From assembly GCF_904848625.1 (NCBI RefSeq), contig NZ_CAJHCP010000015.1, positions 1 to 64,000 of the forward strand: a stretch of 64,000 nt of DNA. The letters run 5' to 3'. The notes below the pieces were generated by a model. It had not been told where the DNA came from, made no database searches, and saw nothing but the letters and a program-made list of their open reading frames with translations. This stretch comes from Paraburkholderia metrosideri. GTDB lineage: Bacteria > Pseudomonadota > Gammaproteobacteria > Burkholderiales > Burkholderiaceae. The position numbers and the translations under genes are program-made. Shown here piece by piece: positions 18,390 to 27,385 of this stretch (positions are counted from its first letter, which is position 1; each line of letters starts with the position of its first letter).

Positions 18390-19204
18390 CACACGGCATC
18401 CCACTGTTCGGCAAGACGCCGCCGCACCTCGATCGACGCCGCGCGATTCTTCTGCGCCGCCGCCGATTCCAGCCGATGCGACAAGGTTCGCTGGCCGTCG
18501 CGCGCACTGCGAATCTGCGCGGCCAACACCTGACGCACGTGCTCGATCTGCGACGCGTCGGGTGCATCGGCATTGACGCCTTGAATCAACTCGTCGAGCA
18601 GGCCAAGCTTCGCGAACGACGCCATCGAGTACGACATCGGCACGATGGTTTCGCCGAGCGCGTCGAGTGCTTCGACCGTGCGGCGCGTGACCCGCGCGGC
18701 AGCTTCCTTGCCCATCGCGTGAACCATCGTGCCGGGCGCGTCGAGTGCGACGATCCGGTTGGCCTGATAGCCGTGCGCGAGGAAGGCGCCCGACATCGCC
18801 GGCCCGACGATCAGCGCGATCACGGGATGACCTGCATCGCGTGCGCTCGCATACGCATCGACGGCAGCGGCGCAGGCCAGATGAATGCCGAGCATTTCCT
18901 CGCGATAGCCATACGCCTGACTTTTCACGTCGACGATGGCGACGATCGGGCGGCGCGTGCCGCTCGCCGCGTCTTGTGCGATGACTTCGCGCACAGCCTT
19001 CGCCAGCAGCCAGCCTTGCTCCAGACCGACGACGTTATCGACCGCGCGCGGGAAGCGGTTGGCCGGATCGGGCACGACGCTGATGAAGCGCGCGGTTTCG
19101 CCGCCAACGGAAGCGTCACCGCTCCACACGGGCGCGTTGCCGCCAGCTTCGCCTGCCAGAGCGTGGAACCAGCGCGCGCCGCGGCTGAGTTGGGTCTCGC
19201 TCAT
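18389..19204 (-). CDS. mdcE: Malonate decarboxylase gamma subunit
   Basis: 271 residues, carboxyltransferase-like. Together with MdcD it forms the malonyl-ACP decarboxylase, releasing acetyl-ACP and CO2 without biotin. Typical regions are RPIVAIVDVKSQAYGYREE and the glycine-rich GPAMSGAFLAHGYQANR. Starts in an ATGA overlap with mdcD. The adjacent order mdcD-mdcE-mdcG-mdcH is that of known biotin-independent systems (Klebsiella, Pseudomonas, Acinetobacter). Confidence 0.93.
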   Translation of the reverse strand: MSETQLSRGARWFHALAGEAGGNAPVWSGDASVGGETARFISVVPDPANRFPRAVDNVVGLEQGWLLAKAVREVIAQDAASGTRRPIVAIVDVKSQAYGYREEMLGIHLACAAAVDAYASARDAGHPVIALIVGPAMSGAFLAHGYQANRIVALDAPGTMVHAMGKEAAARVTRRTVEALDALGETIVPMSYSMASFAKLGLLDELIQGVNADAPDASQIEHVRQVLAAQIRSARDGQRTLSHRLESAAAQKNRAASIEVRRRLAEQWDAV

Positions 19205-20097
19205 GATTGCTCCTTGCGCGTGGCGTTCTGTGCGGACGGGTTATAAACATCGCGCATGCTTTCCGGCGTGACGCTGGCCGGATCGATCTGCGCGAGGCGA
19301 TTCAGAAACGTGTCCACCTGTTCGCTGCGATGGGCGGCCGGCACGCCTTGCGCGAAAGCGGCATGCACCGCATGGCGGACCGCGTCGGCGTCGTCGTCGA
19401 CGAGCTGATCCGCCAGCGCGGTCGCCGCGCGTTGTTCACCGCCGATTAATTGCCACACGTGACGGCGGTCGCTTGAATCGAGTTCATCGATCCCGGCTTC
19501 CTGTTCGATCACTTCGGGACCGTTCATACCGAGCCGCCCCTGCTTCGTCACGATCAGATACGAGCACAGCGCGGCGGCGAGCGACATCCCGCCAAAGCAG
19601 CCGACCATGCCCGCGATCACGCCGACCACCGGTACATGCCGGCGCAGTGCGACGATCGCCGCCTGCATTTCGGCGATCACCGCGAGGCCGAGGTTCGCTT
19701 CCTGAAGCCGCACGCCACCGGTTTCGAACAACACGACCGGGCGCACGATCTTGCCGCGCTCGCAATCGCGTAGCGCCATTTCCAACGCCGCGGCGATCTT
19801 GCTGCCCGACACTTCGCCGATGCTGCCGCCCTGGAATGCGGATTCGATCGCGGCGACCACAGCGGGTTCACCGTCGATGGTGCCACGCGCGATCACGCAG
19901 CCGTCGTCGGCCTGGCAGACGACGCCTTGCAGCGGCAGCCACGGCGATTCGATTTTGTCGAACGGACCCAGCAGTTCGCGGAAGCTGCCCGCGTCGAGCA
20001 GCGAGCGGGCGCGTTCGCGCGCCGGCAATTCGATGAAACTGTCGCGCAACAGCGGGGCGGAATGGGCGCTAGTCAGTGTGCTGGAAGGCGTGCTCAT
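19201..20097 (-). CDS. mdcD: Malonate decarboxylase beta subunit
   Basis: 298 residues, carboxyltransferase-like subunit. SFIELPARERARSLLDAGSF at the N-terminus and the region PVVGVIAGMVGCFGGMSLAAA are characteristic. It pairs with MdcE for decarboxylation of the malonyl thioester carried on MdcC. The ATG overlaps the mdcC stop (ATGA). Cytosolic. Confidence 0.93.
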   Translation of the reverse strand: MSTPSSTLTSAHSAPLLRDSFIELPARERARSLLDAGSFRELLGPFDKIESPWLPLQGVVCQADDGCVIARGTIDGEPAVVAAIESAFQGGSIGEVSGSKIAAALEMALRDCERGKIVRPVVLFETGGVRLQEANLGLAVIAEMQAAIVALRRHVPVVGVIAGMVGCFGGMSLAAALCSYLIVTKQGRLGMNGPEVIEQEAGIDELDSSDRRHVWQLIGGEQRAATALADQLVDDDADAVRHAVHAAFAQGVPAAHRSEQVDTFLNRLAQIDPASVTPESMRDVYNPSAQNATRKEQS

Positions 20098-20408
20098 GCA
20101 GCGTCTCCTTCTTCAGCGGCTTCGACGGCTTCGGCGAGGCGCAGCGCGACCACGCCAGGCGTTGCGCCGAAGTCGTTGATTTCGATTTGCGCGGCGCCGT
20201 CGTAGCGGGTGAAGAAACGGTCGAGCACGCTTTTCCAGATGTGGCTGTAGCCGTCGACGCTGGTGCGTACGACCACGTGCGCGGTGAGCGTGCTGGCGGA
20301 ATCGGCGGGCGTGAGCAGCACTTCCAGATCGCCGGAGCCGACCACGCCGACATGCGCGCGGGTTGTGACGGCACGTTGCGCCGGATAGTCGAAGGTCAGA
20401 TGTTCCAT
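20094..20408 (-). CDS. mdcC: Malonate decarboxylase acyl carrier protein (delta subunit)
   Basis: 104 residues from MEHLTFDYPAQ; the open frame extends far upstream antisense-like through mdcB but the true start is the ATG at 20408, inside the mdcB 3' end. Ser25 in VVGSGDLEVL is the position that carries the 2'-(5''-phosphoribosyl)-3'-dephospho-CoA prosthetic group in Klebsiella MdcC. The thioester-linked malonyl group is decarboxylated here. Confidence 0.93.
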   Translation of the reverse strand: MEHLTFDYPAQRAVTTRAHVGVVGSGDLEVLLTPADSASTLTAHVVVRTSVDGYSHIWKSVLDRFFTRYDGAAQIEINDFGATPGVVALRLAEAVEAAEEGDAA

Positions 20409-21358
20409 GAGTCTGGGCTCCGGCTGGCGTCGTGGTGCGCCAGCATGTCGAGAAAAAGAGTGGCGGCGAGCAGATCGGCTGCGCCGCCCGGCGATGCGTT
20501 GAGCGACAGCAAATCGTGTTCGAGCGCGGCAAGCGCGGCGCGGCCCGCGGACGTCGAGTAGCCGCCTGCCTGCAGCACGCGTTGCGCGCCGTGCTGGCCC
20601 GCGTGCAGGCCGGCCAGGCCCGCGCGATGCAGCAGGCAGGTGTCGTCGAGTGAAGCCATGATGGCGAGCAGGGTATCGACACGCGCGGCGTTTTCGTCGA
20701 TGCCGCGTGTGCGCGCCGCGTGCAAAAACGGCAAACCCACGTCGATAACATGACGGAAGCCGTCCTGCGCTTCCTGCCGTGCGCCGCCGACCTGGTAGCG
20801 TTGGCGAGCGCGTTCGCCGTGACTGTCGGGGGCGGGTGCAGCGAAGCGGTCCGGGAAGCAGGCGATTCGCGCGGCGAGTGTGCAGATTTGCGATGCGTGC
20901 AGTCGCGCCGATTCGCCGCCGCGCAGCGCGAGAGAAGCGCCTGCGACCAGCAAGCCGATGATCCAGATGGCGCCGCGATGCGCATTGCTGCCGCCGGTGG
21001 CGTTCATCATGTCCTGCTCGCCTTGACGGCCGATCTGCGCGAGTTCGGTTCTTAGCAACGCGGACGGCTCGCCACGGCGGCGTGAGGTCCGCGCGAGCGC
21101 CGCGAACGTGGCTTCGAGCGCATGCGCCGAGCGCAGCATCGTCGCGAGATCGAGGTCGCGATGCGCGCCGCTGCCGCGCTGGTCGACCAGCGCGGGCTTC
21201 GGTGTGAGTCGGGCTTCGTCGATTAGCGCAGTGATCGCGTAATGGGCGAGTTGAGCGTCGGAGAGAAGGGCGCGCTCGGGCGTTCCGCTGACTTCGACGC
21301 ACGCCGTCGACGCCAGCGAGTTGTCCGCGCGCCTGAACACAGCAGCAGCGGGCGCCAT
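20396..21358 (-). CDS. mdcB: Triphosphoribosyl-dephospho-CoA synthase
   Basis: 320 residues from the ATG at 21358, two bases after the mdcA stop; the frame extends upstream into mdcA but that part has no similarity. CitG/MdcB family: TPKPALVDQRGSGAHRDLD and GGSNAHRGAIW are diagnostic. It makes the prosthetic-group precursor from ATP and dephospho-CoA for MdcG. The C-terminus overlaps mdcC by 13 bases. Confidence 0.92.
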   Translation of the reverse strand: MAPAAAVFRRADNSLASTACVEVSGTPERALLSDAQLAHYAITALIDEARLTPKPALVDQRGSGAHRDLDLATMLRSAHALEATFAALARTSRRRGEPSALLRTELAQIGRQGEQDMMNATGGSNAHRGAIWIIGLLVAGASLALRGGESARLHASQICTLAARIACFPDRFAAPAPDSHGERARQRYQVGGARQEAQDGFRHVIDVGLPFLHAARTRGIDENAARVDTLLAIMASLDDTCLLHRAGLAGLHAGQHGAQRVLQAGGYSTSAGRAALAALEHDLLSLNASPGGAADLLAATLFLDMLAHHDASRSPDSWNI

Positions 21359-21360
21359 CG

Positions 21361-23055
21361 TTACCAGCTCCTGAAGCGTGCCGGCGGCTCGTACAAACCG
21401 CCGGACCACGTGACCAGATCGTCGATGCTGCGGGCAGCCAGCAACGAACGCTTCGCTTCACCGCGTCGAATGCCGAGGTCTTCGGGATACGCGACGATGC
21501 CGCGCCGACGCAACTCGGCGGTCTTCTCCGGCTTCGCGCGCAAACCGATCGGCGTCACACCGGCCACCGCGGCGATGGCCGCGCGCCGTTCGTCGATACC
21601 TTCGGCCTTGTGCAGATGCGCGATGCCTTCTTCGGTGACGACATGGCTCACGTCGTCGCCATAAATCATTACCGGCGCGATCGGCATGCCGCTTTTTGCG
21701 CCGACCGCGACTGCGTCGAGTTCATCGACAAAGGTGGGTTCGCCGCCTTTCTTATAGGTCTCGGCCATTTGCACGACCAGCTTCTGGCCGCGCGACACGG
21801 GCCCCTGATCGCGCAACAGCTTGAGCCACGCTTCGCTCGAATGACGCCGTCCGCGTGGATCGTGGCCCATGTTCGGCGCTCCGCCGAAACCGGCGAGCCG
21901 CCCGCGTGTGACGGTCGACGAATTCGCGTCAGCATCGATCTGCAGTGTCGAGCCGATAAACAGGTCGACGCCATATTGCCCGGCCAGTTGGCACAGCACA
22001 CGGTTCGAACGCAGGCTGCCGTCGTTGCCCGTGAAGAACACATCGGGCCGCGCTTCGATATACGCCTCCATGCCGACTTCACTGCCGAAACAGTGAATGC
22101 TGTCGACCCAACCCGACTCGATCGCGGGAATCATCGTGGGATGCGGATTCAAGGTCCAGTTGCGGCAGATCTTGCCCTTCAGCCCGAGCGATTCGCCGTA
22201 GGTAGGCAGCAGCAATTCGATCGCCGCCGTATCGAAGCCGATGCCGTGGTTGAGCGACGTCACGCCATAGGGCTCGTAGATGCCGCGAATCACCATCATC
22301 GCGGTCAACACCTGAAGATCGCCGATGTGGCGCGGATCGCGCGTGAACAGCGGCTCGACGGCGAATGGACGGTCGGCTTGCACGATCACGTCGACCCACG
22401 AGCCGGGTATGTCGACACGCGGCAGTTCATCGACGATCTCGTTGACCTGCACGATCACGATGCCGTGCCGGAACGCGGCGGCTTCGGCGATGGTCGGGGT
22501 GTCTTCGGTATTCGGCCCGGTGTACAGATTGCCGTGACGGTCGGCTTTTTCCGCGCACAGCAGCGCGACGTGCGGCGTCAGGTCCACGAACATCCGCGCA
22601 TACAGTTCGACGTACGTATAAATCGCGCCGATTTCGAGCTGGCCGTCTTCGAGCAATTGCGCGACCCGCAAACTCTGCGGCCCGGCGAACGAGAAGTCGA
22701 CCTTGTGCGCGATGCCGCGTTCGAACAGCGTCAGGTGCTCGGGGCGCCCAATGCTCGAAATCAGCAGATGCACGTCGTGAATCTTCTGCGGATCGACTTT
22801 GGCGAACGAGCGCGACAGGAAGTCGGCCTGCTTCTGGTTGTCGCCTTCGAGCGCGACGCGATCGCCTGGCTGAATCAATGTTTCGAGCGCATCGACGATG
22901 CGGTGTGGCGGCAGCACGCCGTCTTCCAGCCAGGGTGCGATGGCCGCGAGGCGACGGTTCTTCTCGTCGCGACGGGTGGTCCATGAACGCGCGGAAGCGG
23001 GCGGCGCAGCGGCTTCGGCGGAACGGGTTAGCGGCTTATTCATCGGCGCAGTCAT
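21361..23055 (-). CDS. mdcA: Malonate decarboxylase alpha subunit (acetyl-ACP:malonate ACP transferase)
   Basis: 564 residues, full length for MdcA (about 550). The N-terminal region has RSWTTRRDEKNRR, and LEGDNQKQADFLSRS lies near residue 70; the central GFDTAAIELLLPTYGE and GRLAGFGGAPNMGHDPRGRRH are strongly conserved. It swaps the acetyl group on MdcC for malonate, starting each turnover. First structural gene of the operon, 8 bases downstream of the GntR regulator stop. Confidence 0.94.
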   Translation of the reverse strand: MTAPMNKPLTRSAEAAAPPASARSWTTRRDEKNRRLAAIAPWLEDGVLPPHRIVDALETLIQPGDRVALEGDNQKQADFLSRSFAKVDPQKIHDVHLLISSIGRPEHLTLFERGIAHKVDFSFAGPQSLRVAQLLEDGQLEIGAIYTYVELYARMFVDLTPHVALLCAEKADRHGNLYTGPNTEDTPTIAEAAAFRHGIVIVQVNEIVDELPRVDIPGSWVDVIVQADRPFAVEPLFTRDPRHIGDLQVLTAMMVIRGIYEPYGVTSLNHGIGFDTAAIELLLPTYGESLGLKGKICRNWTLNPHPTMIPAIESGWVDSIHCFGSEVGMEAYIEARPDVFFTGNDGSLRSNRVLCQLAGQYGVDLFIGSTLQIDADANSSTVTRGRLAGFGGAPNMGHDPRGRRHSSEAWLKLLRDQGPVSRGQKLVVQMAETYKKGGEPTFVDELDAVAVGAKSGMPIAPVMIYGDDVSHVVTEEGIAHLHKAEGIDERRAAIAAVAGVTPIGLRAKPEKTAELRRRGIVAYPEDLGIRRGEAKRSLLAARSIDDLVTWSGGLYEPPARFRSW

Positions 23056-23063
23056 CGGCTCAA

Positions 23064-23837
23064 TCAGCTCCCGGGGGTGGTGCGCGGACGTCGGCCGCGC
23101 GGCTTCGGTTGATTCGCAAGCGCGGCTTCAGCTTGCGCGCGTTCGGTCAGAAAACGATGGAGCAGGTTGCCGGTGCCTAGCAGATGCGCGACGACCAGCG
23201 ATTGTGCAGTCGGAATGTCACGGCGTTGTACGGCGTCGAGCAACGCGGCGTGTTCATTGTCCGACTCGCCCTTGTACGACGGCAAGCCGAACTTGAGCCG
23301 CAAGTACCTTTCCCCGCGCCGATGCAGCGTGCCGATCATGTCTTCGAGTTGCGGCCGCCCGGCGGGCGCATACAGGCTCATATGAAACGCGGCATTGCGT
23401 TCGACATACAACGATGGGTTCCCTTCGCGCTCGGCGGCATGACACAGCGTGGCGCACTCGCGCAGCGTCGCGGCCGTGTGGCTGGGGATCGCGAGACCCA
23501 GCGCCAGACTCTCGAGCGCGGAACGGATCTCGTAGATCTCGCGTGCTTCATCCGCCGATAGCGGGGCGACGGTTGCGCCTTTATGCACGGCGGCGCGCGC
23601 CCAGCCTTCGCTCTCGAGCTGGCGCAACGCCTCGCGCACGGGAATTGCGCTAACCGAGAAATGCCGCGCAATTGCGTCCTGCCTGAGCGGTGCACCAGGC
23701 GCCAAGGTGCCGTCGACAATCGCCGCGCGCAATGCTTCCGCAATCACGCGGGACGTGCTCTCGCGCGGCGGCGCAGCCGGTAACAGCGGGTTGCGTGCCG
23801 GGGCGTCCAGGGGAAAACCATCAATTGCGTCGCTCAT
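23064..23837 (-). CDS. GntR-family (FadR/FCD type) regulator of the malonate operon
   Basis: 257 residues. The winged HTH lies at about residues 27-92 (ESTSRVIAEALRAAIVDG ... IPVREALRQLESEGW), followed by an all-helical FCD effector domain (about 95-230). It is the first gene of the mdc transcription unit and divergent from the MFS gene, so it probably represses both in the absence of malonate or malonyl-CoA, as MdcY does in Acinetobacter. The C-terminal Pro/Arg-rich tail (KPRGRRPRTTPGS) is unusual but short. Confidence 0.88.
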   Translation of the reverse strand: MSDAIDGFPLDAPARNPLLPAAPPRESTSRVIAEALRAAIVDGTLAPGAPLRQDAIARHFSVSAIPVREALRQLESEGWARAAVHKGATVAPLSADEAREIYEIRSALESLALGLAIPSHTAATLRECATLCHAAEREGNPSLYVERNAAFHMSLYAPAGRPQLEDMIGTLHRRGERYLRLKFGLPSYKGESDNEHAALLDAVQRRDIPTAQSLVVAHLLGTGNLLHRFLTERAQAEAALANQPKPRGRRPRTTPGS

Positions 23838-24018
23838 AGTATCAAATATTATATATAAAAAGACGCCAATTAAACTCGGGCAAAGTCGGGAAAATTTTCA
23901 GCGGAACGGGTTTTGTGTGGTTTTTCAGTTGTTGTAAGAAGCTGCGAATTTAATCGTAAGCAACACGTCATTCTGTCGTTCACATTGCGTCAGTCAACCG
24001 TAGGGCTGGAGGAGCACG
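23838..24018. promoter_or_regulatory. Divergent promoter region of the mdc operon and the MFS gene
   Basis: 181 bases. An AT-only block at 23848-23860 (within aaatattatatata) stands out in GC-rich DNA directly before the GntR start and is the likely promoter or operator for both directions. I cannot place exact hexamers. The MFS gene has the ribosome site ggaggag at 24008-24014. Confidence 0.45.
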
Positions 24019-25317
24019 ATGAGTTCATTAACCGACCGCTCGACGGTCGCGCGGCGCCGTACGCCGCTCAATCGTTCGCAGATCGTAGGATTTTGGGGAG
24101 CGTGGGCCGGCTGGACCCTCGACGGCATGGACTCGTTCATCTATGCGCTGGTTCTCGCGCCCGCGTTGACCGAACTGCTGCCGCGCTCAGGCTTCGCGGC
24201 GACGCCCGCAAACGTCGGTCTGGCCGGTTCGATTCTGTTTGCGCTGTTTCTGGTCGGATGGGGGCTGTCGTTCATCTGGGGGCCGCTTGCCGACCGCTTC
24301 GGGCGCACCAAGGTGTTGGCCGGCACGATCTTCACGTTTGCGATTTTCACGGGACTTGCTGCGACGTCGACGAACGTCTGGGAGTTGGGCATTTACCGCT
24401 TCATTGCTGGTGTGGGCATTGGCGGCGAGTGGGCGCTGGCCGGAACCTATGTGGCGGAAGCGTGGCCGGAGGATCGTCGCAAGATGGGCGCGGGTTATCT
24501 GCAGACCGGTTATTACGCGGGCTTCTTTCTCGCGGCGGCGCTCAACTACACGATCGGCGTGCATTTCGGCTGGCGCGCGATGTTCCTCACCGGCGCAATT
24601 CCGGTGGTCGTCGCGATTCTGATTTTGCTGCGTGTGAAGGAGCCGGAGAAATGGCAGAAGGCGGAAGCGAATGCCGTGCGCAGCAGGCCGCTGCGCGAAA
24701 TTCTCGGGCCGGTGTACCGGCGCCGCACGTGGGTGGCCTGCATTCTGTTGACGATCGCCATCATCGGCTTGTGGGCCGGTGCGGTGTATGAACCGACCGC
24801 AGTGATTCAACTGGCGACGCGCGCGGGTATGGGCAAAGCCGATGCGATCCGGACGGCGTCGCTGGCCACCGGGCTGCTGTCGATCGCGACGATTATCGGC
24901 TGTCTCGCGTTGCCGCCGATCGCTGAACGTATCGGCAGAAAGAAGACCCTGGCGATTTATTTCGTGGGGATGGCGGTGTCGATCGTCGGCAGTTTCGGCT
25001 GGGCGTTCTATCTGCCGAACGGGCTTGCGCCGTTCATCGCATGGCTGTGCGTGCTGGGATTTTTCGGCGGCAATTTCGCGTTATTCAGCTTGTGGCTACC
25101 GGAGCAGTTCGAAACCCGGGTTCGCGCGACGGCGTTTGCGTTCTGCACGTCGTTCGGGCGGTTTGTCGGGGCGGGCGTGAACTTTTTGCTCGGCGCGACG
25201 GTGCTGCACATGCATACGCTGGGTGTGCCGGTTGCGTTGACCGCGATTGCGTTTGTGATCGGGTTGTTTGTGATTCCGTTCGCGCCGGAGACGAAGGGCG
25301 AAGTGTTGCCGCAGTGA
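24019..25317 (+). CDS. MFS transporter, probable malonate importer
   Basis: 432 residues with 12 predicted membrane helices. The loop 2-3 motif GPLADRFGRTKVL and the RFIAGVGIGGEWALAG segment place it in the sugar-acid/metabolite-H+ symporter group of the major facilitator superfamily. It is divergent from the GntR-mdc operon and shares its regulatory region, so malonate uptake is the most economical role. Characterised mdc operons use MdcF, MdcLM or MadLM carriers, none of which is present here. Substrate is inference. Confidence 0.75.
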   Translation: MSSLTDRSTVARRRTPLNRSQIVGFWGAWAGWTLDGMDSFIYALVLAPALTELLPRSGFAATPANVGLAGSILFALFLVGWGLSFIWGPLADRFGRTKVLAGTIFTFAIFTGLAATSTNVWELGIYRFIAGVGIGGEWALAGTYVAEAWPEDRRKMGAGYLQTGYYAGFFLAAALNYTIGVHFGWRAMFLTGAIPVVVAILILLRVKEPEKWQKAEANAVRSRPLREILGPVYRRRTWVACILLTIAIIGLWAGAVYEPTAVIQLATRAGMGKADAIRTASLATGLLSIATIIGCLALPPIAERIGRKKTLAIYFVGMAVSIVGSFGWAFYLPNGLAPFIAWLCVLGFFGGNFALFSLWLPEQFETRVRATAFAFCTSFGRFVGAGVNFLLGATVLHMHTLGVPVALTAIAFVIGLFVIPFAPETKGEVLPQ

Positions 25318-25456
25318 GGTATCAGGTAAGTGCCTGGGTGGCGTGGGGGCGTCGGCGTGCGGACGGAATCTCGCCGGTCGACGCATTTCGAAGCGGGTGG
25401 CGCGGGCAGGTTTTCAACGCGTGGCCATCCGCCATTCGCCCCTCGCCATTCGCCGC

Positions 25457-26377
25457 TCAATCCGCATGCCGCCGCGCCCGGCCGCCGGAACGCAGCAACG
25501 ACAACAGCGGCCAGCCAAGATTCACCCCCAGACTCGCGACGACGATCAGCACCATGCCCGCGAGTTGCGGCATCGACAGCGCTCTGCCGTACACCACCGC
25601 ATCGACGACAATCGCGGTCAGCGGATAGACGAACAGCAGCACGGCAATCACCGGCGTGGTCAGCTTGGGCAACGCGCCGTAGATCAGCACATACGACAGC
25701 CCCGTATGCAGCACGCCCATGCCGACCAGCCAGAACCACTGCATCGGGCCGATAGGCACAGAAGCCAGCGGCGCGATGAACGGCAGACACACTACACCGA
25801 CCGCGCACTGCATGAGGGTCAGCAGATGCGGGCGCAGATCGCCGAGTCCTTTGGCAATCAACGTGACCGTTGCATACAGCAACGATCCGACTAATGCCTC
25901 GCCGATACCAATCAGATAACTCGTGTGTCCCTGCCAGTTTTCGGTAGCGGCGACGCCGGAGGCAAGCACCAGCCCGGCAAACGCCGTCGCGATCCAGCCA
26001 AGCCTGTCCATCCCCAGGCGCTCGTTAAACAGCGCCGCGCCGATCAGCACGACCCAGAACGGCTGCACGTGAAACACGACGGTCGCCACCGCAATACTCG
26101 TGCGATGAATCGCGTCGAAGAAGCCGACCCATTGCGTGACCATCAACACACCGGAGATCAGCGCGAGCACGAGGGTGCGTCGCGTGAAATGCGCTCGGGT
26201 GAAGAAGCCCTTCCACGCGCAATAGGCGGCCAGCGACAGGAAGCCGAACAGGCAGCGAAAGAACACCAGCGTCAGCGCGCCCAGCCGCGCTTCTTCGACG
26301 AAAACGCCGATCGTGCCCATCAGAAGCCCGCCGCTGGCCAGCGTGATGGCGCCTTGTTGACGTGAGGTGAGGGACAT
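25457..26377 (-). CDS. DMT-family (EamA) transporter
   Basis: 306 residues with ten predicted helices arranged as two EamA repeats, e.g. GGLLMGTIGVFVEEARLGA and the second-half GMGVLHTGLSYVLIYGALP. Members export amino acids, metabolites or drugs. It is divergent from the LysR gene starting at 26479, which probably controls it. Substrate unknown. Confidence 0.85.
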   Translation of the reverse strand: MSLTSRQQGAITLASGGLLMGTIGVFVEEARLGALTLVFFRCLFGFLSLAAYCAWKGFFTRAHFTRRTLVLALISGVLMVTQWVGFFDAIHRTSIAVATVVFHVQPFWVVLIGAALFNERLGMDRLGWIATAFAGLVLASGVAATENWQGHTSYLIGIGEALVGSLLYATVTLIAKGLGDLRPHLLTLMQCAVGVVCLPFIAPLASVPIGPMQWFWLVGMGVLHTGLSYVLIYGALPKLTTPVIAVLLFVYPLTAIVVDAVVYGRALSMPQLAGMVLIVVASLGVNLGWPLLSLLRSGGRARRHAD

Positions 26378-26478
26378 GCGAAGCGGCTCCGTGAAATGGT
26401 GGGCCCAGTATTGCGCGGCTTGCCGGGTCGCTACAAACGAATTAAATTGAGAAATTCCATAAGCTGAATTGATAAATC

Positions 26479-27357
26479 ATGCACCCCGAATTCGATGTCG
26501 ATCTGTTGCGCACTTTCGTCGCGGTGGTCGAAACCGGCAGCTTCACGAAAGCGGCGACGACCGTGTACCGGTCGCAGGCGGCGGTCAGCATGCAGATCAA
26601 GCGGCTCGAAACCATGCTCGGCACGACGCTCTTCGCACGCAACACGCGCAGTCTTGCGCTGACGCGGCCGGGCAATACGCTGCTCGAATACGCGCGGCGC
26701 GTGCTGGCGTTGCACGAGGAAGCGTGGTCGGCGATCGTGCGGCCCGAAGTCACCGGGCGCGTGGTGCTCGGCGCACCGGACGATTACGTGTCGTCGCTGT
26801 TGTCGCCGGTGTTGCGGCGCTTTTCGAATCTGTATCCGCATGTGGAGATCGAGATCGTCTGCGCGCAAAGCACGTCGCTCGCGCCGATGCTCGCCGATAA
26901 CAAGATCGATCTCGCTTTTGTCACGCGCGACCGGAAGTTGCGCGGCGAGTTCGTGCGCAGCGAGCCGATGGTGTGGGCGGGGGCCTCGGTGGATACGCCG
27001 GTGCTGGCGGTGTCGCCGTTGCCGGTGGGTCTCTATGAGCCTGGCTGTGTCGCGCGTCAGCACACGCTCGCGGCGCTCGACGGCGCGCGGATCCGCTATC
27101 GGGCCGCCTTTAGCAGTGCCAGCCTGATGGGGCTGGTCGCGACTGTCGATGCAGGGTTGTCGGTGGTGGCGCTGACGCGTTGCAGCGTGCCGTCGCGTCT
27201 TGCGATTCTCGGCGAAGCGCAAGGCCTGCCGAAGATCGAGCCGCTGGAGATCGTGGTGGCGCGCAGCGCCAAATCCGACCGGCCGACCTGCGATTATCTG
27301 GCCGCGCAGATGATGCAGGACCTGTCGTTGCGAGGGGCGGCAAAGGGAGGCGGGTAG
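26479..27357 (+). CDS. LysR-family transcriptional regulator
   Basis: 292 residues, normal length. The HTH is MHPEFDVDLLRTFVAVVETG then KAATTVYRSQAAVSMQIKRL; the effector domain follows from about residue 90. It is divergent from the DMT exporter across a 101-base AT-rich gap (aattaaattgagaaattc), which can hold LysR T-N11-A boxes. Probably an activator of the exporter; the C-terminus ends in a Gly/Lys tail. Confidence 0.88.
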   Translation: MHPEFDVDLLRTFVAVVETGSFTKAATTVYRSQAAVSMQIKRLETMLGTTLFARNTRSLALTRPGNTLLEYARRVLALHEEAWSAIVRPEVTGRVVLGAPDDYVSSLLSPVLRRFSNLYPHVEIEIVCAQSTSLAPMLADNKIDLAFVTRDRKLRGEFVRSEPMVWAGASVDTPVLAVSPLPVGLYEPGCVARQHTLAALDGARIRYRAAFSSASLMGLVATVDAGLSVVALTRCSVPSRLAILGEAQGLPKIEPLEIVVARSAKSDRPTCDYLAAQMMQDLSLRGAAKGGG

Positions 27358-27385
27358 GGAGGCAGGTAGGGACGGCTGATGCGCT

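Noticed and set aside
17181..20561. Several plus-strand Arg-rich frames across the mdc genes
   Set aside because: All are shadows of the overlapping, well-supported mdc genes on the minus strand.
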